From: Takakia lepidozioides
Lineage: Eukaryota; Streptophyta; Takakiopsida; Takakiales; Takakiaceae
Direction of reading: 5' to 3'
DNA length: 60,000 nucleotides
Assembly (NCBI GenBank): GCA_030704615.1
Contig: CM060733.1
Coordinates: 1,986,001-2,046,000 of the forward strand
Under the pieces are notes generated by a model. The model made no database searches. It was not told the DNA's origin and saw only the letters and a list, made by a program, of their open reading frames with translations. Every line of letters begins with the position of its first letter. Position 1 is the first letter of the stretch. This document shows, piece by piece, positions 43,159-54,905 of this stretch. Made by a program: the position numbers and the translations under genes.

Positions 43159-46100
43159 TATGTCAGACCAAAGCAGAAATTACCATTGGACAGCTATTAG
43201 CTGTGGCACCTTATTGTAGGCACAGGCTGTATCAGGCAATCAATCGAATTGCCCAAGAGACAGGAAACACAGACCTGAACAGCAAGGTGACCAGTTATAA
43301 TGTGAAGCCGGAAGGGCGAGAACCAGTCATGGACTTTGATGATTCTATGCCAGTAATCCAATTGAGAATTGGAAGCACAGAACTAACTGATGTACTGATA
43401 GATGGTGGTTCTGGAGTAAATATCATGACAGACCAATTAAGGAAGAAGCTTGGTCTAAGTAACATGAAACCAGCCCCATTTACAGTAACAATGGCAGATC
43501 AAAGAAGTGTACAGCCATTGGGATTAATAAGAGGAGTTAAGATACAGATACAGAAAATGATCTTTATGATCACAGTAACTGTATTAAAAATGGATGAAGT
43601 CATGGAGGCTTACTCCTTATTATTGGGACGTCCGTGGCTGAAACAGGCCAGGGTATTCCATGACTGGAATTCTCAGTTACTAACTGTGCATAATGGGATG
43701 CACGAGATACAAATTACCACAAAGAAATCTAGTAGATTACCTGCTACAAGAAGACCTCGAGGAGTCAGAGAGTATGACTGGAGGGAGGACTGGATGAGGA
43801 GCAGGAAGCTACCCTATTTGCTGCACACCCAGAATGGGAGCAGGTTGCAGAGATGCGGCTGGAAAGCCTAAGTTGTTTGAGAGGTATCTGCTGTGGTGTA
43901 GTGACAGCAACACCAACTGAAGAAGAAACCAGCATTTACCCATCACATTTCTATGAAGAAAAGAGAAGGAGAAATAGAAATCCTAGAAGAACCAGCCACT
44001 GTGAGCTTACAGGATGAAGTGGTGACTGGTTGGACAATCACAGCTGATGAGCAGGTGAGAGAAGTAAATGTGGGAACTCAGGAGGAACCGAGGATGGTGA
44101 AAGTAGGAGCTGATTTGGAGCCGGAATTCTTCGAAGAAGCAAAAAGCTTGTTCATCAAATACAGAGATGTATTTGCTTGGAGCTATGAGGATCTAAAAGG
44201 GATACCACCTGAAGTCTGTCAGCATAAAATTGAACTGGAACCAGGGTCAGTACCAATCAAGCAGGCGAGGTATAGAATGAATCCCAACTACGCACAGAAG
44301 GTTGGAGAAGAGATAAAGAAGTTGGCTGAGGCTAAGTTTATATACCCAATAGAGTATACAACTTGGTTGTCACCCATTGTTATAGTTCCAAAGAAGAATG
44401 GCAAACTAAGAGTATGTGTGAACTATAAGAAGCTGAATGCTTGTACGAAGAAAGATCCTTTCCCTTTGCCATTCACAGAAGCAGTATTAGACACTGTGGC
44501 AGGCCATGAGATGTACTCATTCATGGATGGCTTCAGTGGTTATAATCAAGTGCAAGTGGCAGAAGAAGACCAAGGGAAAACAGCTTTCATCACAGACTGG
44601 GGGGCTTATGCATACAAAGTCATGCCCTTTGGACTTTGTAATGCACCAGCGACCTTTCAGAGAGTGATAAGTGAATCTTTTCAAGAGTATCTGGATGATT
44701 TCATGCAGGTGTTTTTGGATGATTTCAGTGTGTACAGCTCTAAGAATGAGCACTTGCATAAATTGGAGTTATGCCTGGCCAGATGCAGGATGAGAGGTCT
44801 GGGCTTGAATCCCAGAGAAGTGTACTTTCTGTGTGAACTCAGGGGTGCTTCTGGGACACATTGTGTGTAAGAAGGGACTCCTTGTGGATCCCAGGAAGAC
44901 AGAGTCCATTAAAGTCTCTCCACCACCAGTGAATGTTAAGAGTTTAAGGAGATTCCTTGGGCAAACCAGTTATTACAGAAGATTTGTCAAAAGGTATGCA
45001 CAAATAGCAGCACCATTGAGCAAGCTTCTGAAGAAAGATGCAGTGTTTGCATGGACAGCTGAATGTCAACAGGCGTTTGAGGAACTTACACTGTCAGTAA
45101 CAACTACACCTGTGCTGATTAACCCTCACTGGCATGTAGTATTTCATGTTCACTGCGATGCATCAGGAGAAGCGTTGGGAGCGGTGTTAGCCCAGAATGT
45201 TACAGGGAATATAGATTCACCTGTGTACTATGCTAGCCGGTTGATGAACAGTGCTGAGAGGAACTATAGCACAACGGAAAGAGAAGCATTGGCAATGATC
45301 TATGCAGTGAAGAAATTCAGGCATTACCTATTGGGAAGAAAGTTTATGTTTTATGTGGATCACCAGGCTCTGATATATCTGGTGAACAAACCTTTGATAA
45401 GTGGAAGGATAGCGAGGTGGTTAATAATCTTGCATGAGTTTGAGTTCGAGGTTATTTACAAGCCTGGCCGTTTGCATCTTGTGGCAGATCATTTGTCACG
45501 ACTAACAACAGGAGAGGCCGCCACAGGAGTGGACGATCAGTTACCTGATGCGAGTTTATTTGTAATGGAGGTGCAAGGAAGTGCAGATGAATGGTTAGAT
45601 TGGCAGTGGCCAATCAGATACTACCTTGCTCATGGTCAGTGCCCACCTAGTTATGGTAAGGAGCAGAGGAAGAGAATCGCTATCAAAGCTTTACCTTATA
45701 CTATGGTAGGAAGCAGAATGTATAAGTTAGGACCTGATGGGGTACTAAAACGATGCTTGTACCACCATGAAGTAAATAAAGTCTTGGAGGAAGTTCATAA
45801 AGGAGTGGCTGGAGGTCATTTTGGAGAAGAGACTACCAGTAGAAAGATACTACTCGCAGGATACTGGTGGCCTACGTTGTTCAAAGATGTACATGAGTAT
45901 TGTCAGAAGTGTGATGAATGTCAGAGGCTAGGACCTTTGCAGAGATCTGGAAGAATGGCCTTGCATCCTACAATGCCTACGGAACCATTTCAGAAATGGG
46001 GACTAGACTTTGTTGGACCAATTAATCCACCATCCAAGAATACACAAAACAGGTACATAATTACAGCCACTGATTATACTACAAAGTGGGTGGAAGCTAA

Positions 46101-47238
46101 AGCTTTGAGGGACAACACAGCCAAGTCCACAGCAAGGTTCCTGTACGAGAACATACTTACACGATTTGGATGTCCCTTAGAATTTATCAGTGATCAAGGA
46201 AGTCACTTCATGAATGAGACCATTGAGTTATTGACTAAAGAGTTTATGATTGTGCATAGAAAGAGTACAACATATTACCCACAGGGTAATGGACAGGCAG
46301 AGGCTACCAACAAAATACTATGTACTATCTTGGCTAAGATAGTCAATGCAAACAGAACGGATTGGGATACAAAGCTGCTGACAGCTTTATGGTCATACAG
46401 GACTTCGTATAAAGTCACCACAAGTATACACCATTCCAATTAGTTTATGGTATGGAAGCCTTACTTCCAGTGGAATTCCTGTTACCTACCATGAGAACGG
46501 AGTGGGGAAAAAGAATGGAATTGCAAGACTCCATCAAGGTCAGGAAACATGAATTATACCATGTGAAGAAGTACGTGCTGATGCAGCTGATAATATGACC
46601 AGAATTCAGATGAAGCGAAAGGAACAGTTTGATGAAGGCAAGTTAAAGACTTTTAAGACGGGGATTTGGTTCTATGGTTGCAGAAGAAAGGAAAGATTCA
46701 AGCTTCTAAGCTTAAATCACCATGGAAAGGACCTTATGTCATACAAAAGATGTATGATAACAACACAGCCATGTTACAAACCATTAACAAAGAAATGCTG
46801 GGAAGAGTCAATGCAAATAAGTTGAAGGGGTACAGTGGTATCCATGACAAACCCCTGCAGCATGATTTGCATGTTGAACCGCAAGAGCAGTCACGGGCTG
46901 CACCAGTGTTACGAACGGAGTATGGAACACTTGTCGCTAGGCCCAGTATATATGACCGGGTGGGCAAAACAAACGTGACACAGCCTATCACAGCCCATCA
47001 CGACGTGACACAGCCTATCACAGCCCATCACGGCGTGACACAGCCTATCACAGCCCATCACGGCGTGACACAGCCTATCACAGCCCATCACGGCATGACA
47101 CAGCCTATCACAGCCCAGCACGGCGTGACACAGCCTATCACAGCCCGTCACGACGTGACACAGCCTATCACAACCTACCGCAGCGTGTCACAGCCTATCA
47201 CAGCTTACCACAGTGCAACACAGCCTATCACAGCGTAA
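43146..47238 (+). CDS. Pol polyprotein: protease, RT, RNase H, integrase
   Basis: Protease: VLIDGGSGVNIMTDQL (active DGG) and LLLGRPWLKQARVFHDW. RT (44200-44790): WLSPIVIVPKKNGKLRVCVN, FMDGFSGYNQVQ, YKVMPFGLCNAPATFQ, VFLDDFSVY (catalytic FLDD). RNase H (from 45140): HCDASGEALGAVL, TTEREALAMIYA, FYVDHQALIYL. Integrase: zinc finger HKGVAGGHFGEET...CDECQ, core WGLDFVGPI, ISDQGSHFMN, YYPQGNGQAEATN (D-D-E). C-terminal GD-like GPYVIQKM region, then VTQPITAHHG repeats. Frame breaks at about 43793, 43965, 44843, 46422, 46569 and 46661 each need one extra base, mostly in a homopolymer run. Gag and pol may likewise be one frame. All catalytic residues are kept. Confidence 0.85.
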
Positions 47239-47240
47239 CA
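46975..47240 (+). repeat. 30-bp coding minisatellite (VTQPITAHHG repeats)
   Basis: About nine 30-bp units of GTGACACAGCCTATCACAGC plus CCATCACGGC, in frame with the end of pol. They share the CACAGCC core with the LTR minisatellite. Confidence 0.9.
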
Positions 47241-47750
47241 CAGTATGACACAGCCTGTCACAGCTCAACACAGCCTACTAAAGTTACACGATCCATAGAA
47301 TCAGTGACAAGTGGACACATAAAAACTTCAGGAAAATGGCTGAAGGAAGAAGAAACGGAAATTAATTTAAAAATAGACACGTGGAGGTCAGGGTGCGACA
47401 CACAGCAGAGAATGAAGTGCAAGGACAGGTGTCAAAAAGAAAGAGGACAAGAACGGCCGTCAAAAGGGATGAAAGGCGGGCCCATTAATGAATACGGAAA
47501 AAGGGAAACAGAACGAACGGCAAGTACAAAAAAACTGAATTCATGTCGCATGTGTGATCCTAGTGGACTATCCAACAGGGAAAATCCACTAAAGAAGATA
47601 AAAGTTAAAATCCAGTCACAGCGGATACAGCCAATAGAAAACCAGAGAAATGATCAAGAAAATGGAGGAAAATTAAGCGCAAGAGGCGGCGTCGTTCTGA
47701 GTAACGGGCGTCTCGACAGGACAGGCCATAAATGCTATAACTTGGAAACT

Positions 47751-47969
47751 ATGGAGGAACTAACAGACTATACGCTCGCAATATTACTTACGCAATGGCA
47801 GAGACACGAAACGAAAGAGCAGAGCTTTTCTCTTGAACAATGCTTGCAAGCCCCGCAGGCTTACAAGAGATTACCCATAGCTTTCTGCGGCAACCATACG
47901 TTTCTGCTTTGTGCACTACAGGCATTCCTGCAGTTGTTACACCAAAGCAGTTCTGTGAGTCTAAGATGA
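47751..47969 (+). CDS. Small conserved ORF upstream of aORF (intact element)
   Basis: 72 codons: MEELTDYTLAILLTQWQRHE, then CLQAPQAYKRLPIAFCGNHT and FLLCALQAFLQLLHQ. Its TGA (47967-47969) overlaps the aORF ATG (47966-47968) as ATGA, an arrangement suited to translational reinitiation. A homologue of 63 codons lies in copy 1. The C-terminal third is hydrophobic. Confidence 0.6.
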   Translation: MEELTDYTLAILLTQWQRHETKEQSFSLEQCLQAPQAYKRLPIAFCGNHTFLLCALQAFLQLLHQSSSVSLR

Positions 47970-50900
47970 AGAGAGTGAGAGGAATGGAGGAAATCAGGGT
48001 GAAGAGCACCACAATTCTGCAGAAACAAACGATGGCTACCCCACAGGCGATAAAGATACTGAAGGAGCTGAGATTGGAAGGATTGCAAAGCATGGATTGG
48101 ACACTACACCATAGACAGTACATGTTACAATTTTTGCAGAACTTTGAGCCAAAGACAGGAACAACAACGGTGAAGGGAGTTGAATTAATGATTACTCCCC
48201 TATACCTCCAGCAATTGTTTCGATTGCCAGCAGGTCATGTGTATGTGGAGGAACACAGGGAAAGACTGCAAATAGGGGATTTATTCCAAGAAGGGAGTTT
48301 CTTTAAAACTCAGGGTTATGCTTGTACCAAAGCTGTGTACCCAGGGTTAAAAGACATAGGCCAAGTATTGAACGTTTGATTGCCCTGAAACAGAACCAAC
48401 AATATTTGAGCAGATCCTTCACAGAGGAAATCCTCAAAGGCTTGAAGGGACAAGAGGTACCATGGGCGGACATAATGTACAACGCACTGGTAGAGGAGAT
48501 GAAAAGATTACAAGGTACTACCGCAAAATCTCCTATCATAGTGTCTGGCCCAATCATTGCTCAAATAATCCTTAGTTCTGGCATACTTAATGCACAAGAA
48601 AGGAAAGAAATGGGAGTGTTTGAGCCAGAAACAACTGCAATGGAAGAGCAAGGCTCTTCACACAGTGAGGGTGGACTAGCAGCACAACCCGAGACTAAGA
48701 GGCAGAGAAGGGGAAAGACTGTAGTGGCAGATCCACTGGCTTCACGGATTCCGCATGATAATGTTTCCCAAGCTCATGACCAGGAAGGGGCACAGCAGCA
48801 CAAAAGAATGTTATTACTGGAAGCAGGACCTTCAGAGAGGGAGGAAGAAGTTACTTCTGCATCACAGCCAACACAGCCACTTGAACGACTTGTCACAAGG
48901 TCACAAGTTATCCATGCAGCTCAACCCGAAATAATTGATTTGGAAAGTGAAGGGATAGATATTCCAACTACAGAACAGATAGTGGCAGAAATAGAGAAAG
49001 GGGACCTTCTCTATGAATATTCTGGTCTGGTCAAGCAGACAGAACTCCCAGAGGTGCAACAGTTGCCCAAGAGAAATCCTGAGGTACATATAATGCACAC
49101 ACCTGTGTCGGAGGTACCACAGGCGGAAGGCCATGACACTGTAGCACCGGTCATAAATGAAGTAGTTCAGGAAGAAAATCCGGTGGGACAATGGTCTGAA
49201 TGGTTAGTGAGACATCATACTGTTGAAGATCGGGAGGAACAGCAGCAACCTCACCATGATGACCCTCAACAGGCAATGCTGATGAGTTCCATAGGCAGGA
49301 CACTTAATTGGTTGGGGACTTATGTCAAAACCCATGTTCCAATTACCCAATTGACAGCCTTGAAAGAAGAACTCAGGAAGGAGTTTGAGGCTCGACTTGC
49401 CACTGAGTGTGCAAACAAGGTCGATGAAGAGGTCACTCTCAAGATGAAGCAGGACTTGGCCAATACAAAAATGGCTTTGCAATTGGCCAAGCAACAATTG
49501 ATTGAGGCAGGCCTCGCGCAAGACCAGTTGCACGAAGCACATAAGCAACAGCTATACCAAATGCAGGTGCAGCATGAAAGCAAGTTGCAAGAACTGAATG
49601 CACTACATACGGAGTTGCAGACAGTGCATAACAGGATGGCGATACAATGCGCTACATTTACAACTATGCTTGACCAATCAACAAAAGAAATAAACAGTCA
49701 AGCGGAAAAATGTACGAAGGCAGAAGAAGAGAATGTGGAGCACATGAAGCTCATTGTCGATATGAAGAATACAATCTGTCGCAATGAAGATACTCTCAAG
49801 CAATACAGGCAGATGGAAGCTGAGAATGAGAAATACATCGTGGAGTTGCAACAAACCATCGTGGCCAATAGAAATGAAATCGCGGTCAGTAACAAGGCTT
49901 CGAAAGAAGCCAATAATCTACTTGCTGCCTATGCGCAATTGGTTGAGCCACAGGCGAAGCGCATGAAGGCTTTACAACAGCAGTTGGAATTGTATAAGCT
50001 AAGAGAGGAGCAAACTCTCAGGGGAACCACAAGCAGCTTGGTGGATAACAGCCTTATGCAGGTCTGGTTAGCACAAGGACCAGTAGAGGGCAAAAGCCCA
50101 CGGAAGCTCACCCAAAGCGAGATGAATGAGCTTAGACTGCAGGTGCAGAACATTGCCACAACTACTATAGACAATGTCTATAGTAGGATAGCAGAGTTAC
50201 AAGAGGATGTAGACGGACTCCAGACTCAAGTGGAAGACCTCACTTCAAACATCGACCAAAGAGTCTATATCCCTCAGGAACAGCTAATGGCTTCTTATTT
50301 GCAAGCCAGAACTCTGGCTTTTCAGTCTTCACAGGAGGTGCAGGAGATGCCAATGGTACAGGAACCAGTACCACCACCACCACAACAGGTCAGTGTACCA
50401 GTAGCTGAACCTGTGGTTACTACAACCACACCACAGCCACCACAGCCGGAGGTATGGGGCAATGCAGCTTTTAACCCACCTAAAACTCCAGCTGCCAGGG
50501 AGTACAGTAGGGCTATGATTATGCCCTTCAACCAAATTCCCATCATGTTGGATTTGGCTTGGAAAGAATTTAGTCCTCCGCAGTCATTCGCACATTACTA
50601 CCAAATCATGCGTATTTGGCTGCCAGTGGCAACCAGGACTAAAGTTCTTCCAAACAATCGACATATTGAAGATCATCACTTTGCACAATACTGGCACGAG
50701 GCAGGTACCATGTTGAGGGAATTGGTTGCTTTCCAGGTTGTACATGGACTCATTTATACCAAGACCAAGGAAATAGCAAGTATTGTCATGGGGTGCGGGC
50801 TATACTACGCTGCTTGTTTTCTGATACGTTACCACATAGAGCAACAAAAGATGCAAGCACGCTTTCAAAGTTACTCCAGTGGAGATCATTGGGTATTACC

Positions 50901-51514
50901 TTCGGTGCCACCTCATATGTACCTATATGACCCAAAAGTTATGATACAGAAGGATTCTCAAATTCGTTCATGGTTTCAAGCAGCCTGCAACAATTTGTCA
51001 ACACAGAAATTCGGACTTGATGACATTTTCTATAAGGGACATATCGCATGGAAATACTTGCACGCTGCACCAGTAATTGGTACCCCACTCATCTGGACAG
51101 ACAAGGAGCTCAGTGTCTACACCAATTTTGCTGTTCAACGGTTACACCAGGTGTAAAATGCAAACTTCCAGACATGGTAGGACAGCATTGTATGCCCCAG
51201 ATGATTCCACAAAAAGTTCGAAAATTAAAACACCTGAGAGGCGATGAGGATTCTGATACAACTTTTCTTCACACAATTCTTTTGACATGGGAGAAGACTA
51301 TGCAATTCAGATGGAAGAGAAGAAACAAAGGGGATCTCCTATGCCGGAAAGATTACCTCGATATCAGCCTCCAGAAGGCCTCACTTATCCAGGTAGTGAT
51401 CAACCATCTCCATCAACCAGAGACAGACCTCGGGCTCGTACACACAGCCCACCACGAAACTCTCAACGTCAACAAGGTGCTCACTCACAAAGGTTTGCTA
51501 CTCGGAAACAGTAA
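47966..51514 (+). CDS. aORF: large post-integrase protein of unknown function
   Basis: About 1,180 codons in sense orientation between integrase and the 3' LTR. Region 1 (to ~48560): MKRVRGMEEIRVKSTTIL, FLQNFEPKTGTTTVKGVELM, YLQQLFRLPAGHVYVEEHRE, MKRLQGTTAKSPIIVSGPII. Region 2 (48600-49330): acidic, disordered. Region 3 (49360-50010): long coiled coil rich in Gln, Glu and Lys. Region 4 (50100-50290): second coil (IDNVYSRIAELQEDVDGLQT). Region 5 (50455-51150): MPFNQIPIMLDLAWKEFSPP, HYYQIMRIWLPVATRTKVLP, IVMGCGLYYAACFLIRYH, MYLYDPKVMIQKDSQIRSWF. Region 6: RS/basic tail ending ATRKQ. Frame breaks at 48375-48377, 51150-51153 and 51263-51266 each lack one base in a short run of identical bases. 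No signal peptide or env-type features. It could be structural, RNA-binding or nuclear; all of this is inference. Confidence 0.75.
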
Positions 51515-51533
51515 ACCGTGAGGACACGGCTTT
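51515..51533 (+). other. Hairpin between aORF stop and polypurine tract
   Basis: ACCGTGAGGACACGGCTTT contains CCGTG-AGGA-CACGG, a 5-bp hairpin. It is kept in all four copies (near 29840, 34810, 51520 and 59370). Confidence 0.5.
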
Positions 51534-51534
51534 T

Positions 51535-51552
51535 TGAGGGGGGAAGGGGTAA
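51535..51552 (+). other. Polypurine tract of the aORF element
   Basis: TGAGGGGGGAAGGGGTAA lies directly before the TGTTAG start of the 3' LTR and would prime plus-strand DNA synthesis. Confidence 0.85.
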
Positions 51553-52666
51553 TGTTAGAGGACTGTAGGGGACTTAGACACTTATACGGGATCTGTAAGG
51601 GTACCCTTAATTTTTGCACAGACTGAGACAAACAGGAACCTTAGGGGTGACAGCAGCGCACTGTAGAGGGGGGTTACATAGCCCACACAGCCGACACAGC
51701 AGTCACAGCCCACACAGCCGTCACAGCCCACACAGCCAACACAGCCCGACACAGTCGTCACAGCCCACACAGCCAACACAGCCCGACACAGCCGTCACAG
51801 CCCACACAGCCAACACAGCCCGTCACAGTCGTCACAGCCCACACAGCCCACAGTCGTCACAGTCGTCACAGCACAGCCAACACAGCCCGTCACAGTCGTC
51901 ACAGCAGACACAGCCCACACAGCCAGTCACAGCCCGACACAGCCCACACAGCCAGTCACAGCCCGGCACAGCCACACAGCCCGGCACAGTCACAGCCCGA
52001 CACAGCCAAACACAGCCAGTCACCGCTTGACACAGCTGTCACGATAATAAGGAACGAAGAGTAGGACAGGGAATGACTGTGGGGAACAACACCAGTGAAG
52101 GGAACATGTTAGTTCACATACGACGGTTAGAGAGGGAAACGGTTAGAACCGCGGATAGGAGGATAAAGGGAAGAACGGGGAATGATGGGGGAGGATATCA
52201 TCATCATTATTCGGGGAGGACTTCGGAGGAGGCGGGAGCGGAAGTCGGTGAGCACGATGAAGGAGGAAAGAGGATTAATAGATGCTTGTTATATGCAAAG
52301 CTGTAGGGATATTGTAGAGGAGAATAGAGACACAATGGCTTCGGCCTGATACCTGATAAATCATAATCTGATACTTATACGATACAATCACACTGTGTAG
52401 AGAGATCTAAGTGAAGCTGTGGATTGAATGGAGGAGTGAAGGAAACCGATAAATTGATGAAGCAAACTGATACTTAATTATCAATGGTAAGGTAGCTAAG
52501 ATGAATGCGGAAAAGGAAACAAATAGGAAACACCCCCATGATACACTAGCTGTAGGTCATGACTGATTGTTCTGCGCGGGCTGAGTACTTAGAGATTTCC
52601 AACTCTTCTATCTTGGAGTTTCCGCCTCGGATAGCGAAGGGATGGGTGAGTAAAAGCCGCGCGACA
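51553..52666 (+). repeat. 3' LTR of the aORF element
   Basis: 1,114 bp, TGTTAG...CGCGACA, followed by the GTCTC duplication. The minisatellite spans about 51680-52035. It differs from the 5' LTR by scattered G/A substitutions, small minisatellite changes and single-base G-run indels. Confidence 0.9.
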
Positions 52667-52671
52667 GTCTC

Positions 52672-53947
52672 GCCCTTGTATACCAACATGAGCTGCTGCT
52701 TTCTACTTAAAGCATCGGCCACCACATTGTCCCGTCTCGGTTTGTACTGGATATCCACGTCGAACACCGCCAAAGTATCTTGCCACCTAAGTTGTTTTGG
52801 GGACAACTTAGGCTGCATGACAAAATACTTCACCGTGACATTGTCCGTGAATACCTTCACCGGGTTGGAACCAACATAGTGGCGCCAAAGCTCAAGGCAA
52901 TGCACCACCGCCTTCATCTCTTTCTCGTGCGTCGGCCACCGTCGCTCCACTTCATTCAATTTCTTATTTTCGTAAGCCACTGGACGTCCATCTTGCATAA
53001 GTACACCCCCAATCGCGAAGTCCGACGCATCTGTATGAATCTCAAACGGGCGGTCGAACTCCGGGGTTTTCAAGACTGGAGCTTCTGCCATCCGCTACTT
53101 AGGCAAAAGCTTGGCCACAAAAGATGTTCCATACCCTTACCTTGGATTTACACAGAAGGTCTGACAGCGGCCCCGCGATCTTGGCGAAATTTCTCACATA
53201 CTTTCGGTAATAGGAGGCGAGTCCTAGGAAGGATTGCACTCCCGGGTTCGAAGTCGAAGGTTCCCTGTCCGAGATCGCTCTCACCTTTCTGTCATCCATT
53301 TTGATCCCGTCCTGTGTAATCACATGCCCTAGGAACTCCACTTTTGTGACCCCGAATTCGCACTTTGAAGCTTTGGCATACAGCTTCCCTTCCCGCAATT
53401 TCTAGAACACCTTTTTGAGGTGCTTCAGGTGCTCTTCCTTTGTTTTCGAGTGCACCAAGATGTCGTCGATGTACACGATCACAAAGTCATCCAGCCACTC
53501 CTGGAAAAGGCTGTTCATTAGCGTGCTAAAGGTCGTGGGTGCGTTGGTGAGTCCAAAAGGCATCACCAAGAACTCATACGAACCATATCTTGTCCTGCAC
53601 GCGGTTTTCTCCTCATCTCCCTCCGCCACTCGGATTTGATGGTAGCCGGAGCGCAAATCGATCCGGCTGAAATAATTCGCTCCTGCCAACCGATCAAAGA
53701 GGTCGTCAATTCTTGGCAAAGGGTACCGGTTCTTGATAGTCACCTTATTCAGAGCCCTGTAGTCGACACACATCCGCAGCGTCCCATCCTTCTTGTCTGC
53801 GAATAGCACCGAGGCTCCGTAAGGTGACTTACTCGGCCGGATGTACCCCTTTGACATTAGATCCTTGAACTGAGTCTTCAGCTCGACCAACTCTTTGTGG
53901 CTCAACCGGTAGGGCGCCTTGGCAGGCGGCTCCGATCCCGGTATCAC
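52672..53947 (-). pseudogene. RT and RNase H of the chromodomain element
   Basis: RT reads [65 protein letters not shown] and [10 protein letters not shown], with the YIDD box intact. A TAG at 53401-53403 stands where CAG is expected (VF-stop-KLREGKLYAK). RNase H shows IHTDASDFAIGGVL, HEKEMKAVVHCL and VFTDNVTVKYF. A frameshift lies near 53098. The frame runs into the nested element at 52671. Confidence 0.85.
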
Positions 53948-53971
53948 CTCAATCTTGTGGTCAACTCCCTT

Positions 53972-54905
53972 TCACGGTGGCAAGCCGCTTAGTAAATCCT
54001 CCGGCATCACATCCTGGTATTTCTCCAAGATCCCTTTGATCCAATCTGGGCTCGGCTCCCTATTGCCTTCTCCCTTCACTTGTCTTACGTAAAGCAAAAA
54101 CTGGGGCTCGTGTGACTCCTCCACGGCCCACTCCCTTGCTGACAGAAGGTTTATTCGCCCTCCCACGGGGTTGGGCATTTCCGACACTCGTAAAACTTCA
54201 CCACCATTCCCACACGGTAGCGTGACTACTCTCTTGAGGCCATCTATGACCGCTCCGGATTTGCCCAAAAAGGTCATCCCCAAAATGAGATCCACTCCAT
54301 TGATCTCGCAAATGGTGAAGTTCTCACATCCCTCCCAACTCCCCAGTTGAAGAGGAACATTGAACGTCAATCTCGTCGCCAATTGTGGTTCTCCTTTGGC
54401 AGAACGCACCTCAATAGAGGCCCCCACATCACTTGTCGGGAGTCCTAGCTTTCGTGTCGTTGCCGGTGAAGGAGTGCGACGCTCCTATGTCCACCAACAA
54501 CGACACGTTAGTTCCGAAGATTATCCCACTCACAAACATTAACTGACTCCCTTTACGCAAGGCGCCAGTTTCCTGATACAACTCACAAGAATAGTTGCCT
54601 ACCTTGCAAGTCTTGGCGACCACCGCCTCCACCAAATGGCTGATGGAATCTTCGGACAACTCTGTGGTTGCCCGAGTCATGTTCAATTGTCGGGGTTTCG
54701 TGCACTTCTTGGCCATGTGCCCGGGCTCCCCACAATTGAAGCACACTCCATCGAAGGTCGCCTTTTGTCCGCCATAAGGCATCGCACCTGATTTTCCTTT
54801 CGGAGCATTGGGTGTCGTTGGCGTGTGAAGGCCCTCCCTTCGATTTCCACGTGCCATTGTCGCCGCGTGGCCTATCCCACTTCTTTTTCGGTCGAAAAGA
54901 ATCAC
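53972..54905 (-). pseudogene. Protease region of the chromodomain element
   Basis: The frame has the gag zinc knuckle CFNCGEPGHMAKKC, then the protease start LLVDIGASHSF. Retropepsins need D-S/T-G; here Ile replaces Ser, so the active site is altered. It continues after a frameshift near 54430 with INGVDLILGMTFLGKSGAVI. A TGA near 53970 precedes the RT region. Confidence 0.75.

Larger units (their letters stand above)
39105..52666 (+). mobile_element. Complete Tat-like Ty3/gypsy element with post-integrase aORF
   Basis: 13,562 bp with LTRs of 1,127 and 1,114 bp (TGTTAG...GACA), a 5-bp target duplication GTCTC (39100-39104 and 52667-52671), a primer site two bases inside the 5' LTR and a purine tract before the 3' LTR. 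Order: LTR, 5' ORF, gag, protease, RT, RNase H, integrase, peptide repeats, small ORF, aORF, LTR. There is no chromodomain. The protease style (LIDGGSGVNIM...LLGRPWLK), the RT (FMDGFSGYNQ..., FLDD) and the primer site fit the Tat/Athila side of Ty3/gypsy. The two LTRs are almost identical, so insertion is recent. It is inserted in the RNaseH-integrase interval of the chromodomain element. Confidence 0.9.

Noticed and set aside
47966-51514. aORF as a retroviral-type envelope gene
   Set aside because: No signal peptide, no heptad-flanked fusion peptide, no clear C-terminal membrane anchor, and an RS-rich tail; the position alone is not enough.
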